A stretch of DNA of 64,000 nt from Bacillota bacterium (GCA_023460235.1 JAEWRE010000066.1:160528-224527), one strand, 5' to 3'. Positions 9,760-19,173 are shown, counted from the stretch's first letter. The notes: a model not told the origin generated them from the letters alone. Translations and numbers: made by a program.

Positions 9760-9818
9760 TAAATATAGTTATTAGATATTAAAATTAAAGCAAGAATTTG
9801 AATTAGGAGGGGAAAGAT

Positions 9819-10343
9819 ATGGAAGTAAGTATTACTAAAAGAAGTGATGAATGTATAAGGGTAGAATTTAAAAGTGAAGATTATGAACAAATCGCTTTAC
9901 TTCAAGATTTACTAACTGGCAAGGAAACAGGATTAATTACAAGGAATATTAACTTTGCTAATGTAAGGTCTGATATCTCAGGAAGTTATTCAAATACCCA
10001 AAATAAGGTCTATACTTTAGTAATTGAAGGTGATAAGAGTCTTGTAAATGTGCTTAACAAACTTACACTAAATATGTTATCAATCATACGGTTAAATAAT
10101 TGCCTATGCAATGCATATGAGTTATTAAAAGATACAGGGCGGTTAAAAGATTCTGTAAGGAGCTTGAAAATTAAAATTGGACTTGCTAAAATGCTAGAAA
10201 AAGCAGGAATAAATACAATTGAAGATATGATCAACACTTCAGAAAAAGAATTAAAAGCCAGAAAAATTAGAAATGTAGGAGTTAAATATATTTCCGACAT
10301 AAAAGAGGCGTTGGCACTTGAGGGTTTTTCACTAAGAGAATAA
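9819..10343 (+). CDS. Stand-alone RNA polymerase alpha-CTD-like protein
   Basis: 174 residues. The last ~55 (about 118-174) look like the helix-hairpin-helix C-terminal domain of the RNA polymerase alpha subunit: LEKAGINTIEDMINTSEKEL followed by RNVGVKYISDIKEAL. The first ~115 residues match no domain I recognise, and the alpha NTD is absent. It has its own promoter, a good AGGAGG site before the ATG and a downstream terminator, so it is a complete single-gene unit. It could bind DNA or the transcription machinery through the CTD-like fold. That is inference; HhH domains of this kind also occur in other nucleic-acid-binding proteins. Confidence 0.65.
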   Translation: MEVSITKRSDECIRVEFKSEDYEQIALLQDLLTGKETGLITRNINFANVRSDISGSYSNTQNKVYTLVIEGDKSLVNVLNKLTLNMLSIIRLNNCLCNAYELLKDTGRLKDSVRSLKIKIGLAKMLEKAGINTIEDMINTSEKELKARKIRNVGVKYISDIKEALALEGFSLRE

Positions 10344-10352
10344 TAAATAATG

Positions 10353-10392
10353 AGATGAGAACTATATAAAAATAGTTTCTCATCTTTTTATT
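10353..10392 (+). terminator. Terminator after the alpha-CTD-like gene
   Basis: Stem of about 12 bp with one bulge (10353-10364 with 10373-10385) followed by TTTTTA. Confidence 0.75.
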
Positions 10393-10498
10393 TATTATAA
10401 AATTACAATTTATCATTATATTTTTCAAATTTCTTTATTTTTTTATCTTTTTATAGTAGAATATATATATAATAGTTAATTCTAAATAGGAGGGTTTA

Positions 10499-12184
10499 AT
10501 GCAAAAGGTTTGGAATGTAAAAAAATATGATGATAATGAAATATATGAAATGGTAAATAAACACAATATTTCAAAAATTATGGCTAAATTTCTAATTTCA
10601 AGAGGTATAAAAGATGATGATGTAGAAGTATTCTTAAATGGTAATATGTCATATATAAAAGATCCGTTTCTTATAAAAGACATGGATAAGTTTGTAGAGA
10701 GAGTTTCACTTGCAATTGAAAATAAAGAAAAAATTTGTATATATGGTGATTATGATGTAGATGGAATAACTAGTATTACTGTAATGTATAAGTTTTTAAC
10801 AAATTTAGGTGCAAATGTCATATATTATCTTCCAGACAGATTGATTGAAGGCTATGGTGTTAATAACCAAGCATTAGACTATATTAAGGAACAAGGGACT
10901 AATTTAATTATAACTGTTGATTGTGGTATTACTGCAAATTTAGAGGTTGAATATGCAAAAAGCATTGGAATGGATATATGTATAACAGATCATCATGAAT
11001 GTCCAGAAACTATACCAAATGCAACTGCAGTTGTAAATCCAAAAAGAAAAGATGATACTTCATATTTTAAAATGCATGCTGGAGTTGGAGTAGCATTTAA
11101 ATGTATTATGGCATTAAGTAAAAAATATAACTTATCTGAAGATAGTTACTTAAGATATCTAGATATTGTTGCAATTGGTACAATATCTGATATTGTTCCT
11201 TTACTTGATGAAAATAGAATAATATCAAAATATGGATTAAAAATGATTGAAAATACTGAAAATGTTGGACTTAGAGCTCTATTTAACATAGTAACTTTCA
11301 AAGAAATTGATAGTATGATGGTATCCTTTGGTATGGCACCAAGAATAAATGCATGTGGAAGAATGGGTAAAGCTTCACTTGCAGTTGAGCTTCTTCTTGA
11401 AAATGATAGTAAAAGAGCTACAGAGCTTGCAAATGAGTTAGATAAACTTAATATTTTAAGACAACAAATAGAAAAAGAAATATTTGATAAAGCAATTCAA
11501 ATGATACAAAATAATAAATTACAAGATAAAAATAGTATTGTACTTTACTCCGAAGATTGGCATAATGGTGTTATTGGAATAGTAGCATCAAGACTTGTAA
11601 ATATATATTATAGACCAGTTATTTTATTAACCAAAGAAAATGGAGTAGTACGTGGATCTGGAAGATGTCAGGCAGGATTTTCACTATATAGTGCTATAAC
11701 CGAGTGCAAGGATTTAGTTATACAATTTGGTGGTCATGAACTTGCTGCTGGACTTAGTATAGAAGAAAAAAACATTCCTTTATTTGTAGATAGATTTGAA
11801 GAAATAGTTACAAATACAAGAACAACTATAAATGAACAAATAATTGACATTGATTTAGAAGTATTTAAAGAAGATTTAAACGTTCAAATAATTAGAGATA
11901 TTTATACACTTAAACCTTATGGTCAATCAAATAAACAACCTATTTTTGTATATAAAAATTTAAAAATACATTCAATTAGAACTTTAAAAGATGATAAACA
12001 CTTAAAACTTACACTTCAAGATGATAGATATCTAATTGAAGGGATTGCATTTTCACAAGGTGACAGAAGAGATGAGCTAAAACTAGGAGATAGAATAGAT
12101 TTAGTATGTACTATAGAGCTTAATACGTTTAATACTCCTAAAACTTTACAATTATTAATCCAAGATTTTAAAAAATCAATCTAA
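10499..12184 (+). CDS. recJ: Single-strand-specific 5'-3' exonuclease RecJ
   Basis: 561-residue DHH-family nuclease acting in recombination and mismatch repair. Metal motifs are GDYDVDG at 83-89, DCGIT at 141-145 and DHH at 164-166. The DHHA1 domain shows GGHELAAGL near 417-425, and an OB-like domain follows to the end. The short form, without the C-terminal extension of Bacillus RecJ, is usual in many Clostridia. AGGAGGG precedes the ATG by 7 bases. It is a single gene here, not linked to apt or secDF. Confidence 0.93.
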   Translation: MQKVWNVKKYDDNEIYEMVNKHNISKIMAKFLISRGIKDDDVEVFLNGNMSYIKDPFLIKDMDKFVERVSLAIENKEKICIYGDYDVDGITSITVMYKFLTNLGANVIYYLPDRLIEGYGVNNQALDYIKEQGTNLIITVDCGITANLEVEYAKSIGMDICITDHHECPETIPNATAVVNPKRKDDTSYFKMHAGVGVAFKCIMALSKKYNLSEDSYLRYLDIVAIGTISDIVPLLDENRIISKYGLKMIENTENVGLRALFNIVTFKEIDSMMVSFGMAPRINACGRMGKASLAVELLLENDSKRATELANELDKLNILRQQIEKEIFDKAIQMIQNNKLQDKNSIVLYSEDWHNGVIGIVASRLVNIYYRPVILLTKENGVVRGSGRCQAGFSLYSAITECKDLVIQFGGHELAAGLSIEEKNIPLFVDRFEEIVTNTRTTINEQIIDIDLEVFKEDLNVQIIRDIYTLKPYGQSNKQPIFVYKNLKIHSIRTLKDDKHLKLTLQDDRYLIEGIAFSQGDRRDELKLGDRIDLVCTIELNTFNTPKTLQLLIQDFKKSI

Positions 12185-12283
12185 AAGTTATAATAGTTAT
12201 ATATATTAATATTTGAAAAATAATATATAATGTAATAATAATATATAATTAAATAATATATTATAAAAGGAAGGTATGAATAT

Positions 12284-12961
12284 ATGAATAAAGAGGAAAT
12301 AAAAAAAGAAGTTTTAGATGCTGCAAATTTTAGATTTGCTTGTAAAGTATTTAACAAGGAGAAAAAAATATCTGAGGAAGATCTAAAATTTATACTTGAA
12401 ATAGGAAGATTATCACCTAGTTCATATGGACTAGAAGCATGGAAATTTTTAGTACTTGAAAATGAAGGAATTAAAGAAAAAATGAAAGAGTTTTGTGCAG
12501 GAGCTACTAAACAATTAGACTCTGCAAGTCATTTTGTAATTATCCTTGCAAGAAAAGGTATTGATACTCATTATAATTCAGAATATATCGATCATCTATT
12601 AAATGATGTAAGACATGTGCCACATGAATGGGTTGCTGGATTTAATGGTTCACTTGAGACTTTTCAAAAGGGGAGCTTTAATTTACTTGAAAGTGACAGG
12701 GCAATATATGATTGGTCCTCAAAACAATCATATATACCTCTTGGAAATATGATGTCTGCAGCCGCTCAAATTGGAATTGACTCTTGTGCTATTGAAGGCT
12801 TTGATAAGAACATTTTGGAAAAATTATTAAGTGAGAATAATATGATTGATTTAGAACATTTTGGAGTATCATGCTTAGTAGCATTTGGATATAGGGAGAG
12901 TGATCCTGAATTACCAAAGACAAGAAATAAATTTGAAGATGTAGTAGAATTTATAAAATAA
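12284..12961 (+). CDS. Nitroreductase-family FMN oxidoreductase
   Basis: 225 residues of the NfsB/YdgI type. The N-terminal FMN-binding block (about 15-50) contains RFACKVF and GRLSPSSYGLEAWKFLV, and a second flavin-contact stretch is AAQIGIDSCAIEGFD near 166-180. Such enzymes use NAD(P)H to reduce nitro compounds or quinones; the natural substrate is unknown. It follows an AAGGAAGGT site. It is followed by a weak hairpin and a gene with its own ribosome binding site. Confidence 0.88.
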   Translation: MNKEEIKKEVLDAANFRFACKVFNKEKKISEEDLKFILEIGRLSPSSYGLEAWKFLVLENEGIKEKMKEFCAGATKQLDSASHFVIILARKGIDTHYNSEYIDHLLNDVRHVPHEWVAGFNGSLETFQKGSFNLLESDRAIYDWSSKQSYIPLGNMMSAAAQIGIDSCAIEGFDKNILEKLLSENNMIDLEHFGVSCLVAFGYRESDPELPKTRNKFEDVVEFIK

Positions 12962-12966
12962 TAATT

Positions 12967-13003
12967 AAAAAGGCACAGTATAATATATTTTTACTGTGCT
13001 TTA
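12967..13003 (+). terminator. Weak terminator hairpin after the nitroreductase gene
   Basis: GCACAGTA (12973-12980) pairs with TACTGTGC (12992-12999). Only three T follow, so it may be a partial terminator. Confidence 0.5.
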
Positions 13004-13026
13004 AGTATTTGAAAGAAGGGCTTTTT

Positions 13027-13746
13027 TTGGAATGGTTAATAGGAAAAAATATAGCACATAGGGGATTACACTCAAATAATTCAGATATTCCTGAGAATTC
13101 AATACCTGCATTTGAACTTGCAATAAAAAATAATTTACCAATTGAACTTGATGTCCATGCACTAAAAGATGGAATGGTTGTAGTATTTCATGATAATAAT
13201 TTAAAGAGAATGACTGGAGTTGATAAAAAAATATCAGAATGTAATTTTGAAGAAATAAATGAACTTAGGTTATTAGGATCTAATTACAAAATACCAACTT
13301 TAATTGAAGTTTTAAAACTTGTTAATAATAAAGTACCTATATTAATTGAAACAAAAAGTACTTCAAGCATTGGTTATCTAGAAAAAAGGCTTTTAAAACT
13401 GTTAAAGAATTATAATGGAAGATATGCAATACAATCATTTAATCCATTAAGTATTTTATGGTTTAGAATACATTCAAATAAAATATTTAGAGGTCAATTG
13501 TCTTCATATTTTAAACATGATAAAATTTCAATAGTAACAAAATTTCTTGTAAAGAACTTATTAACTAATTTCATTACTAAACCAAATTTTATATCATACA
13601 ACATAGATAATCTTCCTAATATAAGAGTTAGTAGATTAAGGAAAAAGGGAATGCCAATATTTGGTTGGACAATACGAAATATGGATGAATACAAAAAAGC
13701 TAAAAGATATTGTGATAGTATAATATTTGAAAATATTAAATTATAA
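13027..13746 (+). CDS. Glycerophosphodiester phosphodiesterase
   Basis: 239 residues from the TTG at 13027, with a GDPD TIM-barrel. His11-Arg12 (AHRG), Glu26 in PENSIPAF, Glu40 and Asp42 (IELDVH) and His55 (FHD) are the metal and acid-base residues. A TTG at 13009 is in frame, but AGAAGGG at 13014-13020 fits the second TTG, and AHRG then lies at the usual distance from the N terminus. No signal peptide, so it acts in the cytosol on phospholipid head-group diesters or a related lysophospholipid. The hairpin at 12967-13003 separates it from the nitroreductase gene. Confidence 0.9.
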   Translation: MEWLIGKNIAHRGLHSNNSDIPENSIPAFELAIKNNLPIELDVHALKDGMVVVFHDNNLKRMTGVDKKISECNFEEINELRLLGSNYKIPTLIEVLKLVNNKVPILIETKSTSSIGYLEKRLLKLLKNYNGRYAIQSFNPLSILWFRIHSNKIFRGQLSSYFKHDKISIVTKFLVKNLLTNFITKPNFISYNIDNLPNIRVSRLRKKGMPIFGWTIRNMDEYKKAKRYCDSIIFENIKL

Positions 13747-13771
13747 TTTAGAAATTATTGTGATAAATTAA

Positions 13772-13810
13772 AATAAGAGATGTTAACTATATAAGATAAC
13801 ATCTCTTATT
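13772..13810 (+). terminator. Hairpin after the GDPD gene
   Basis: 14-bp perfect inverted repeat (13772-13785 with 13797-13810), 11-base loop, no real T-run after it. Likely transcription end or RNA-stabilising hairpin. Confidence 0.5.
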
Positions 13811-13842
13811 AAATATAGAATACTTTAGAAAAAAATTGAAAT

Positions 13843-13871
13843 TAGACATTATATGAAATTTGTAGTATAAT
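13843..13871 (+). promoter_or_regulatory. Promoter of the HExxH protein gene
   Basis: TAGACA at 13843-13848 and TATAAT at 13866-13871, 17-base spacing. Confidence 0.6.
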
Positions 13872-13947
13872 GTAGAATATATAAACAAAACTAGTTGTAT
13901 TATTAAAAGAAGTTTTAATAATACAAAGTAGGAGGTAAAATATAGTA

Positions 13948-15402
13948 ATGGATGATAATATAAGGAACATTTTAAAACAAAAGGGTACAAATGCTAATTT
14001 AATAGAATGGTTAGATTTTATATACCCAACTTTAGTAAAATTCATATCACAGAATAATTTGGATGCTGTACTTGCAGAATATGAATTTAGATTAGGAAGA
14101 AAAAGTGATATTGAAAATCCAATAACTAAAAATTTAAGGAGTATTAAGGGTGATGTAAGTGGAGCCACTAATTTAAAAGAAAAGTATATTCAATTATTAA
14201 TAGACTCTTATGATAATATAGGGGCTGACTGTGTCCTTTCATTAGTTCATGAGTTAGGACATGCTTGTTGCCCAGATAAAGAAAACTATAGACTCAATCT
14301 TACAGATTGTGGTTATCTCAATGAGTGTTGTATAGAAGAATCATATGTGGAAATTTTAAGAGGATTTATTACAAATGATTTTAAAATAGTAGAAACTTCT
14401 GAATTAACTGCTAATGAAAATGAAAGGAAACGTTTTGTACTATTAAATTTTAAAGATGAAAAAACTAAGTATTATTCATATACAGAAACATATTCTCAAT
14501 ATCAATCATTATATTTCTTAATAGAAAGTACGCTTGGTAAAGACAAAGATTTAATTCATGAACTTTATAATGCAAAAGAATCAGGGAGCAAAGAAAAAAT
14601 AATTGATGATATAATAGAAAAATTATATGAAAATTTAACTTATGAACAAATAAAAGAATTATATAAAGATATATACACAGGTTACACATGTTGTTCAAAT
14701 TACAATGAAGAAGTAGGAAAAGATGATAAACTAAATAATTTACGTACATCATGTTATAAAGAAAATTTAGAATCACAGTTATTAGAGAACTGTGAAAAAT
14801 GGATAGAACAAAATCCACAAAAAGTACTAGGCGATTTAATTGAGCAAACAGGAAGATTTACAGAAAATGTAATATTTTCAAGACTTGATAATATTAAAAA
14901 AGAAAATATTTTGGACCTAACAAGAGATATAGCATTTTATATTAATCATGTGGATATTTCTGGAAATGATGAAAACCAAATAAAATTAAGATCATATTTT
15001 TATTCTATATGCGAATCATTTGTATCAAAGAAAAGAATTAATTGCTATAATTATACAAGAGAACAAATAACTGGAATGTTACTTGGGGTATTTTCAAATA
15101 GGTGTATAGAAAGTCAACAAATTCTTAATATAAAAATATTGGACCCTATAGAGTTAAAAAAAAGAGTAGAAAAATTTGATAATAATAACATAGCAATAGC
15201 AATTGGAGAAGAATATTATCAATATACAGTTGATGAGAATGAAGAAAAAAACGATCCTTTTTTTGGACTAAGAGGTAAGGGAATAAATAATAGAATAATA
15301 GAAGAAAGAAAATATCCTGATGGCATTATTAGAGGTAATAAAGATTATAATGAATATGTAAGAGTAGCAAAAAATATAGGAATAGAAAAAGAGTACATAT
15401 AA
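13948..15402 (+). CDS. Putative zinc metallopeptidase-like protein (HExxH), unassigned family
   Basis: 484 residues; I do not recognise the family. Residues 101-105 form HELGH, and a Glu pair follows at 130-131 in CCIEESYVEIL, the spacing of a gluzincin-type third ligand, so zinc binding is likely. Before it lies a helical N-terminal region; after it are long charged helices. There is no signal peptide or membrane helix, so it should be cytosolic. Cysteine is frequent around the motif (CC at 107-108 and 127-128). M3/M32-like oligopeptidases have a similar order, but overall similarity is not visible. The start has AGGAGG 11 bases upstream. Single gene with its own promoter and terminator. Confidence 0.6.
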   Translation: MDDNIRNILKQKGTNANLIEWLDFIYPTLVKFISQNNLDAVLAEYEFRLGRKSDIENPITKNLRSIKGDVSGATNLKEKYIQLLIDSYDNIGADCVLSLVHELGHACCPDKENYRLNLTDCGYLNECCIEESYVEILRGFITNDFKIVETSELTANENERKRFVLLNFKDEKTKYYSYTETYSQYQSLYFLIESTLGKDKDLIHELYNAKESGSKEKIIDDIIEKLYENLTYEQIKELYKDIYTGYTCCSNYNEEVGKDDKLNNLRTSCYKENLESQLLENCEKWIEQNPQKVLGDLIEQTGRFTENVIFSRLDNIKKENILDLTRDIAFYINHVDISGNDENQIKLRSYFYSICESFVSKKRINCYNYTREQITGMLLGVFSNRCIESQQILNIKILDPIELKKRVEKFDNNNIAIAIGEEYYQYTVDENEEKNDPFFGLRGKGINNRIIEERKYPDGIIRGNKDYNEYVRVAKNIGIEKEYI

Positions 15403-15457
15403 ATAACAACATAGTATAATGAATAGTTTAAATAAACATTAAAGTATAATATAGTCT

Positions 15458-15497
15458 TAAATAAAGTGAAAAATCTCTTTTCACTTTATTTTTTTTC
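15458..15497 (+). terminator. Terminator before rel
   Basis: Stem of about 13 bp (AATAAAGTGAAAA with TTTTCACTTTATT) around a short loop, then a T-run. Confidence 0.8.
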
Positions 15498-15561
15498 ATT
15501 TTTGTAGTAAAATAAATATATTAATAAGTTTAATTTAGATAATCTAATAAGGAGGTATATT

Positions 15562-17724
15562 ATGGACCACGTAGAAGAGACTTTGATTGAAATATTAGAT
15601 AGAGAGCATATTAAATATGATATTAAGACTTTAAAACAAGTAAGTCAATATTGTAATGAAGTATATAAAGACAAAAAAAGAAATAATGTTGATGTAATGC
15701 TACATGTTATTGGGGTTGCAGATGAAGTTGCAAAACTACGTCTTGATGAGACCTCAGTTTATGCTGCTATGCTTCATGAAGTTGTTAGATTTGAAGAATT
15801 TGATAAAAAGAAATTTGAAGAAAAATTTGGAAGTGAGATGCTAGAAATAGTACTTACTGTTGATAAACTATCTGCTCTAAATTACAAGAATGACAAAAAA
15901 ATTGATAATGATGGATTAAGAAATATGTTCCTTTCAATTGCAAGAGATGTACGTACTGTTATTATAAAACTTGCAGATAGATTGTATAACATGCGAAATA
16001 TCTCATTAATAGATAATGATGAAAAAAAGAAGAACATGGCAAAAGAATGCTTAAGTATATATGCTCCAATTGCTCATAGAATTGGTATGTCTCAAGTTAA
16101 ATCAGAACTTGAAGATACTGCTTTTAAAGTGTTGCTTCCAGAAGAATATTTAAATATAAAACATCAAATAGATGTAAAAAAGAAAGAACGCGAAGACTAT
16201 ATTAAAGAACGAATTGAAGAAATAAAAGATATATTAAGTACTCAAGGAATAGTTGCACATATATATGGTAGACCAAAACATTTTTATAGTATATATAAGA
16301 AAATGAAAGAAAAGGGCTATGAAATTGATGATCTATATGATCTTCTTGCAATAAGAATAATTGTTGACTCTGTTAAAGATTGTTATAGTGTTTTGGGAAT
16401 TGTTCATGATTTATATAAACCATTACCAGGAAGATTTAAAGACTATATAGCAGTGCCAAAGACAAACATGTATCAATCACTTCATACTACTGTGTTTGGA
16501 GAAGGAGCCAAACCTTTTGAAATACAGATAAGAACTTGGGATATGCATAAGATTGCAGAAAATGGTATTGCTGCACATTTTTCGTATAAAGAAAAAACTT
16601 CAAAAGTAAGCGAAATTGATAAAAAAATTGTATGGTTAAAACAAACAATAGAAATGCAGCAAGAACTTAGTAATAATACTGAAGATTTAAGTAAGATAAA
16701 AACTGAAATTTTTGGAGAAGAGGTATATGTTTTTACACCAAATGGAGATATAAAATCATTTCCAAAAGGTTCTACTACAATTGATTTTGCATATACAATA
16801 CATCAAAAAATTGCAGAAAAAATGATTGGTGCAAAAATAAATGGTAAAATGGTACCAATAAATACAATTTTAGAAAATACAAATATAGTTGAAATTATAA
16901 CTTCACCTAATTCTAAAGGACCAAGTAGAGATTGGCTAAAATATGTAAATACTACTAGTGCTAAAAACAAAATAACTAGTTTCTTAAAAAAAGAAGGCAG
17001 AGATGCAAATATTGCCAAAGGCAAAGAAATGTTTGATAAATATATAAAAAATCAAATAGTTCAAAAAGATTTATTACTTGATGAAAAGTACGTAAATGTT
17101 ATGCTTAAGAGATGTGGCTTTAAATCTTTAGAAGAATGTTATGAGAATATAGGCTTTGGAAGTATGGCTATTTTAAAAGTAATGAATAGACTTGTTGAAG
17201 CATACAAAGAAGCAAATAAAGATGAATTTGAAGAAATAAATGAGCAAGTAAATAAAACTCCAAAAAATAAAAAAGATAATTCTAATAGTTTAGTTGTAGT
17301 AGAAAATATTGATAATTGTAAAGTTCAATTTGCAAAATGTTGTGCTCCTATACCAGGAGATGAAATTATTGGATATATTACTTATTCAAATGGTGTCTCA
17401 ATACATAGAAAAGATTGTACTAATTTGGCTAATCTTGATATAGCTACAAGATCTATTAATGTCCATTGGAAGTTAAAAGAAGAAGCAGAATTTATAGCTA
17501 AGATAAGAATTAGAGCTAATAATAGAGATAGCATAATATCGGATGTATTAAAGACATTAAAGGATCTAAAAATATCTATAGAACAAATGAATACTAAAGT
17601 AACGCCCGATAGAGAAAGTATTATAGATTTAGGAGTAAGTATTTCTAATACTGAAAAGTTACAAAGTGTTATAAGGAATTTAAAGAAAGTAGATAGTGTA
17701 TTCGAAGTAAAGAGGGTACGTTAA
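15562..17724 (+). CDS. rel: Long RSH (p)ppGpp synthetase, hydrolase site degenerate
   Basis: 720 residues with the full RelA/SpoT order: HD hydrolase (about 30-195), synthetase (about 225-345), TGS (about 390-455) and ACT (about 645-720). The synthetase keeps GRPKHFYSIYKKM, the RFKDYIAVPK block and EIQIRT with Glu320. The hydrolase keeps His48, His72, Asp139 and Asn143, but the HDxxED motif of active enzymes reads HEVVRF at 72-77, so the Asp and the catalytic Glu-Asp pair are replaced. It probably makes (p)ppGpp but hydrolyses it poorly or not at all. First gene of rel-MBL-ung (gaps of 13 and 24 bases). The start follows AAGGAGG. Confidence 0.93.
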   Translation: MDHVEETLIEILDREHIKYDIKTLKQVSQYCNEVYKDKKRNNVDVMLHVIGVADEVAKLRLDETSVYAAMLHEVVRFEEFDKKKFEEKFGSEMLEIVLTVDKLSALNYKNDKKIDNDGLRNMFLSIARDVRTVIIKLADRLYNMRNISLIDNDEKKKNMAKECLSIYAPIAHRIGMSQVKSELEDTAFKVLLPEEYLNIKHQIDVKKKEREDYIKERIEEIKDILSTQGIVAHIYGRPKHFYSIYKKMKEKGYEIDDLYDLLAIRIIVDSVKDCYSVLGIVHDLYKPLPGRFKDYIAVPKTNMYQSLHTTVFGEGAKPFEIQIRTWDMHKIAENGIAAHFSYKEKTSKVSEIDKKIVWLKQTIEMQQELSNNTEDLSKIKTEIFGEEVYVFTPNGDIKSFPKGSTTIDFAYTIHQKIAEKMIGAKINGKMVPINTILENTNIVEIITSPNSKGPSRDWLKYVNTTSAKNKITSFLKKEGRDANIAKGKEMFDKYIKNQIVQKDLLLDEKYVNVMLKRCGFKSLEECYENIGFGSMAILKVMNRLVEAYKEANKDEFEEINEQVNKTPKNKKDNSNSLVVVENIDNCKVQFAKCCAPIPGDEIIGYITYSNGVSIHRKDCTNLANLDIATRSINVHWKLKEEAEFIAKIRIRANNRDSIISDVLKTLKDLKISIEQMNTKVTPDRESIIDLGVSISNTEKLQSVIRNLKKVDSVFEVKRVR

Positions 17725-17737
17725 AAAGGATAGTTGT

Positions 17738-18400
17738 ATGGTTAATATAGAAAAAATTGAAATAGATGTTGGTGGAAAAAATCATATTACAAATTCATAT
17801 CTTGTATATGATGAATCAAAAGAAGCAATTTTAGTTGATCCAGCAGATGAATCAACTAAAATAATCAAAAAAATTAATGAACTAAATTTAAATGTAAAAT
17901 ATATATTTATAACACATGCTCATGCAGATCATTTTGGAGCACTTGAAAAAGTTGCAAAACATACTGGTGCATATATAATAGTTCATGAAAATGATTATGA
18001 AGCTTTAATAGGCAAGGCACCAAGCTACTTAGAAGATTTAGGAGTAAGTAAACAAAATTTAGAAAATCAAACTATTATAAAGGTATATGATGGATATAAA
18101 ATTAAAGCTTTAAATACTGAATTTGAAGTTATACATACCCCAGGACATACAAGTGGCTGCATATGTGTATTTGAAGCTACATCAAATAGTCTTTTTACAG
18201 GTGACACTATATTTTGTAATTGTTATGGCAGATGTGACTTATATTCTGCAAATTTTGAAGATATGGTCACTTCTTTAAAGAAAATTTTCGCCAGATTTAA
18301 TGATGTAACAATATATCCAGGACATGACAAAATTGTAAATATTGAAAGTGCCAAAAAATATATAAGAATGTTAATGACATTAAAAAATAGGAAAGTATAA
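17738..18400 (+). CDS. MBL-fold hydrolase, glyoxalase II-like
   Basis: 220-residue metallo-beta-lactamase-fold protein. THAHADHFG is the HxHxDH metal motif (around residue 66), GHTSG carries the next ligand, FTGDT the bridging Asp and YPGHD the last His. Small MBL proteins of this type (YqgX-like) are often cotranscribed with rel in Firmicutes, as here, and are annotated as hydroxyacylglutathione hydrolases. The true substrate is unknown. It begins 13 bases after rel. Confidence 0.88.
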   Translation: MVNIEKIEIDVGGKNHITNSYLVYDESKEAILVDPADESTKIIKKINELNLNVKYIFITHAHADHFGALEKVAKHTGAYIIVHENDYEALIGKAPSYLEDLGVSKQNLENQTIIKVYDGYKIKALNTEFEVIHTPGHTSGCICVFEATSNSLFTGDTIFCNCYGRCDLYSANFEDMVTSLKKIFARFNDVTIYPGHDKIVNIESAKKYIRMLMTLKNRKV

Positions 18401-18424
18401 AAAATTATTATTTTAAGGAGTAAT

Positions 18425-19087
18425 ATGAATCATTTTAAAGATATAATTGAAGAAGAAGCAAACAAGGAATACTATATAAAATTACATGAATTTATTCAAA
18501 ATGAGTATAACACAAAAACAATATTTCCACCAATGGAAAATATCTTCTTTGCATTAAAAAATACACCATATGAATATGTAAAAGTTGTAATAATTGGACA
18601 AGATCCATATCATGGAGTGGGAGAAGCACATGGAATGGCATTCTCAGTTAATCCAGGAATAAAGACCCCACCATCTCTAATGAATATATATAAAGAATTA
18701 AACAGAGATTTAGGATGTAAAATACCAAACAATGGTTATTTGTTAAAATGGGCAAGACAGGGAGTTCTTATGCTAAACAGTGTACTTACTGTTGAAAAAG
18801 ATAAACCTGCAAGTCATCAAGGAAAAGGATGGGAGATATTTACTGATAGAATAATATCGGAAATAAATAAAAAAGATACTCCAGTTGTATTTTTACTTTG
18901 GGGTAACTTTGCAAAACAAAAGGCAGAATTAATTACAAATAAAAAACATCTAATACTTACATCTTCGCATCCAAGTCCTTTTGCTGTAAGATATGGATTT
19001 GAGGGGTGTTCACATTTTTCTAAGACAAATGAATTTCTAAAGAGAAATGATATGTCACCAATAGATTGGCAGATAGAAAATATATAA
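18425..19087 (+). CDS. ung: Uracil-DNA glycosylase, family 1
   Basis: 220 residues, standard length. It removes uracil from DNA to start base-excision repair. The water-activating motif GQDPYHG has Asp60. The C-terminal motif HPSPFAVRYGFEGCSHFSKTN carries His182 and the DNA-intercalation loop; its loop reads HPSPFAVR where many UNGs have HPSPLSA. Last gene of the rel operon, with TAAGGAG before the ATG and a terminator just downstream. Confidence 0.95.
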   Translation: MNHFKDIIEEEANKEYYIKLHEFIQNEYNTKTIFPPMENIFFALKNTPYEYVKVVIIGQDPYHGVGEAHGMAFSVNPGIKTPPSLMNIYKELNRDLGCKIPNNGYLLKWARQGVLMLNSVLTVEKDKPASHQGKGWEIFTDRIISEINKKDTPVVFLLWGNFAKQKAELITNKKHLILTSSHPSPFAVRYGFEGCSHFSKTNEFLKRNDMSPIDWQIENI

Positions 19088-19091
19088 ATTT

Positions 19092-19120
19092 AAGTAGGGA
19101 AACCTACTTTTTATTTTTTT
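19092..19120 (+). terminator. Terminator of the rel-MBL-ung operon
   Basis: AAGTAGG/CCTACTT stem with a GAAA-type tetraloop, then a long T-rich run. Confidence 0.88.
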
Positions 19121-19128
19121 ATAAAAAA

Positions 19129-19142
19129 CGAACAAATGTATT
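19129..19142 (+). promoter_or_regulatory. LexA-like half-conserved box overlapping the recN -35
   Basis: CGAACAAATGTATT fits the Gram-positive SOS consensus CGAAC-RNRY-GTTYC perfectly in its left half and spacer, with two mismatches on the right. It overlaps the -35 hexamer. Confidence 0.4.
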
Positions 19143-19169
19143 GACATTGTATTTTATTCATATTATAAT
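19141..19169 (+). promoter_or_regulatory. Promoter of recN
   Basis: Consensus TTGACA (19141-19146) and TATAAT (19164-19169) with 17-base spacing; ATG at 19208. Confidence 0.88.
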
Positions 19170-19173
19170 ATTT

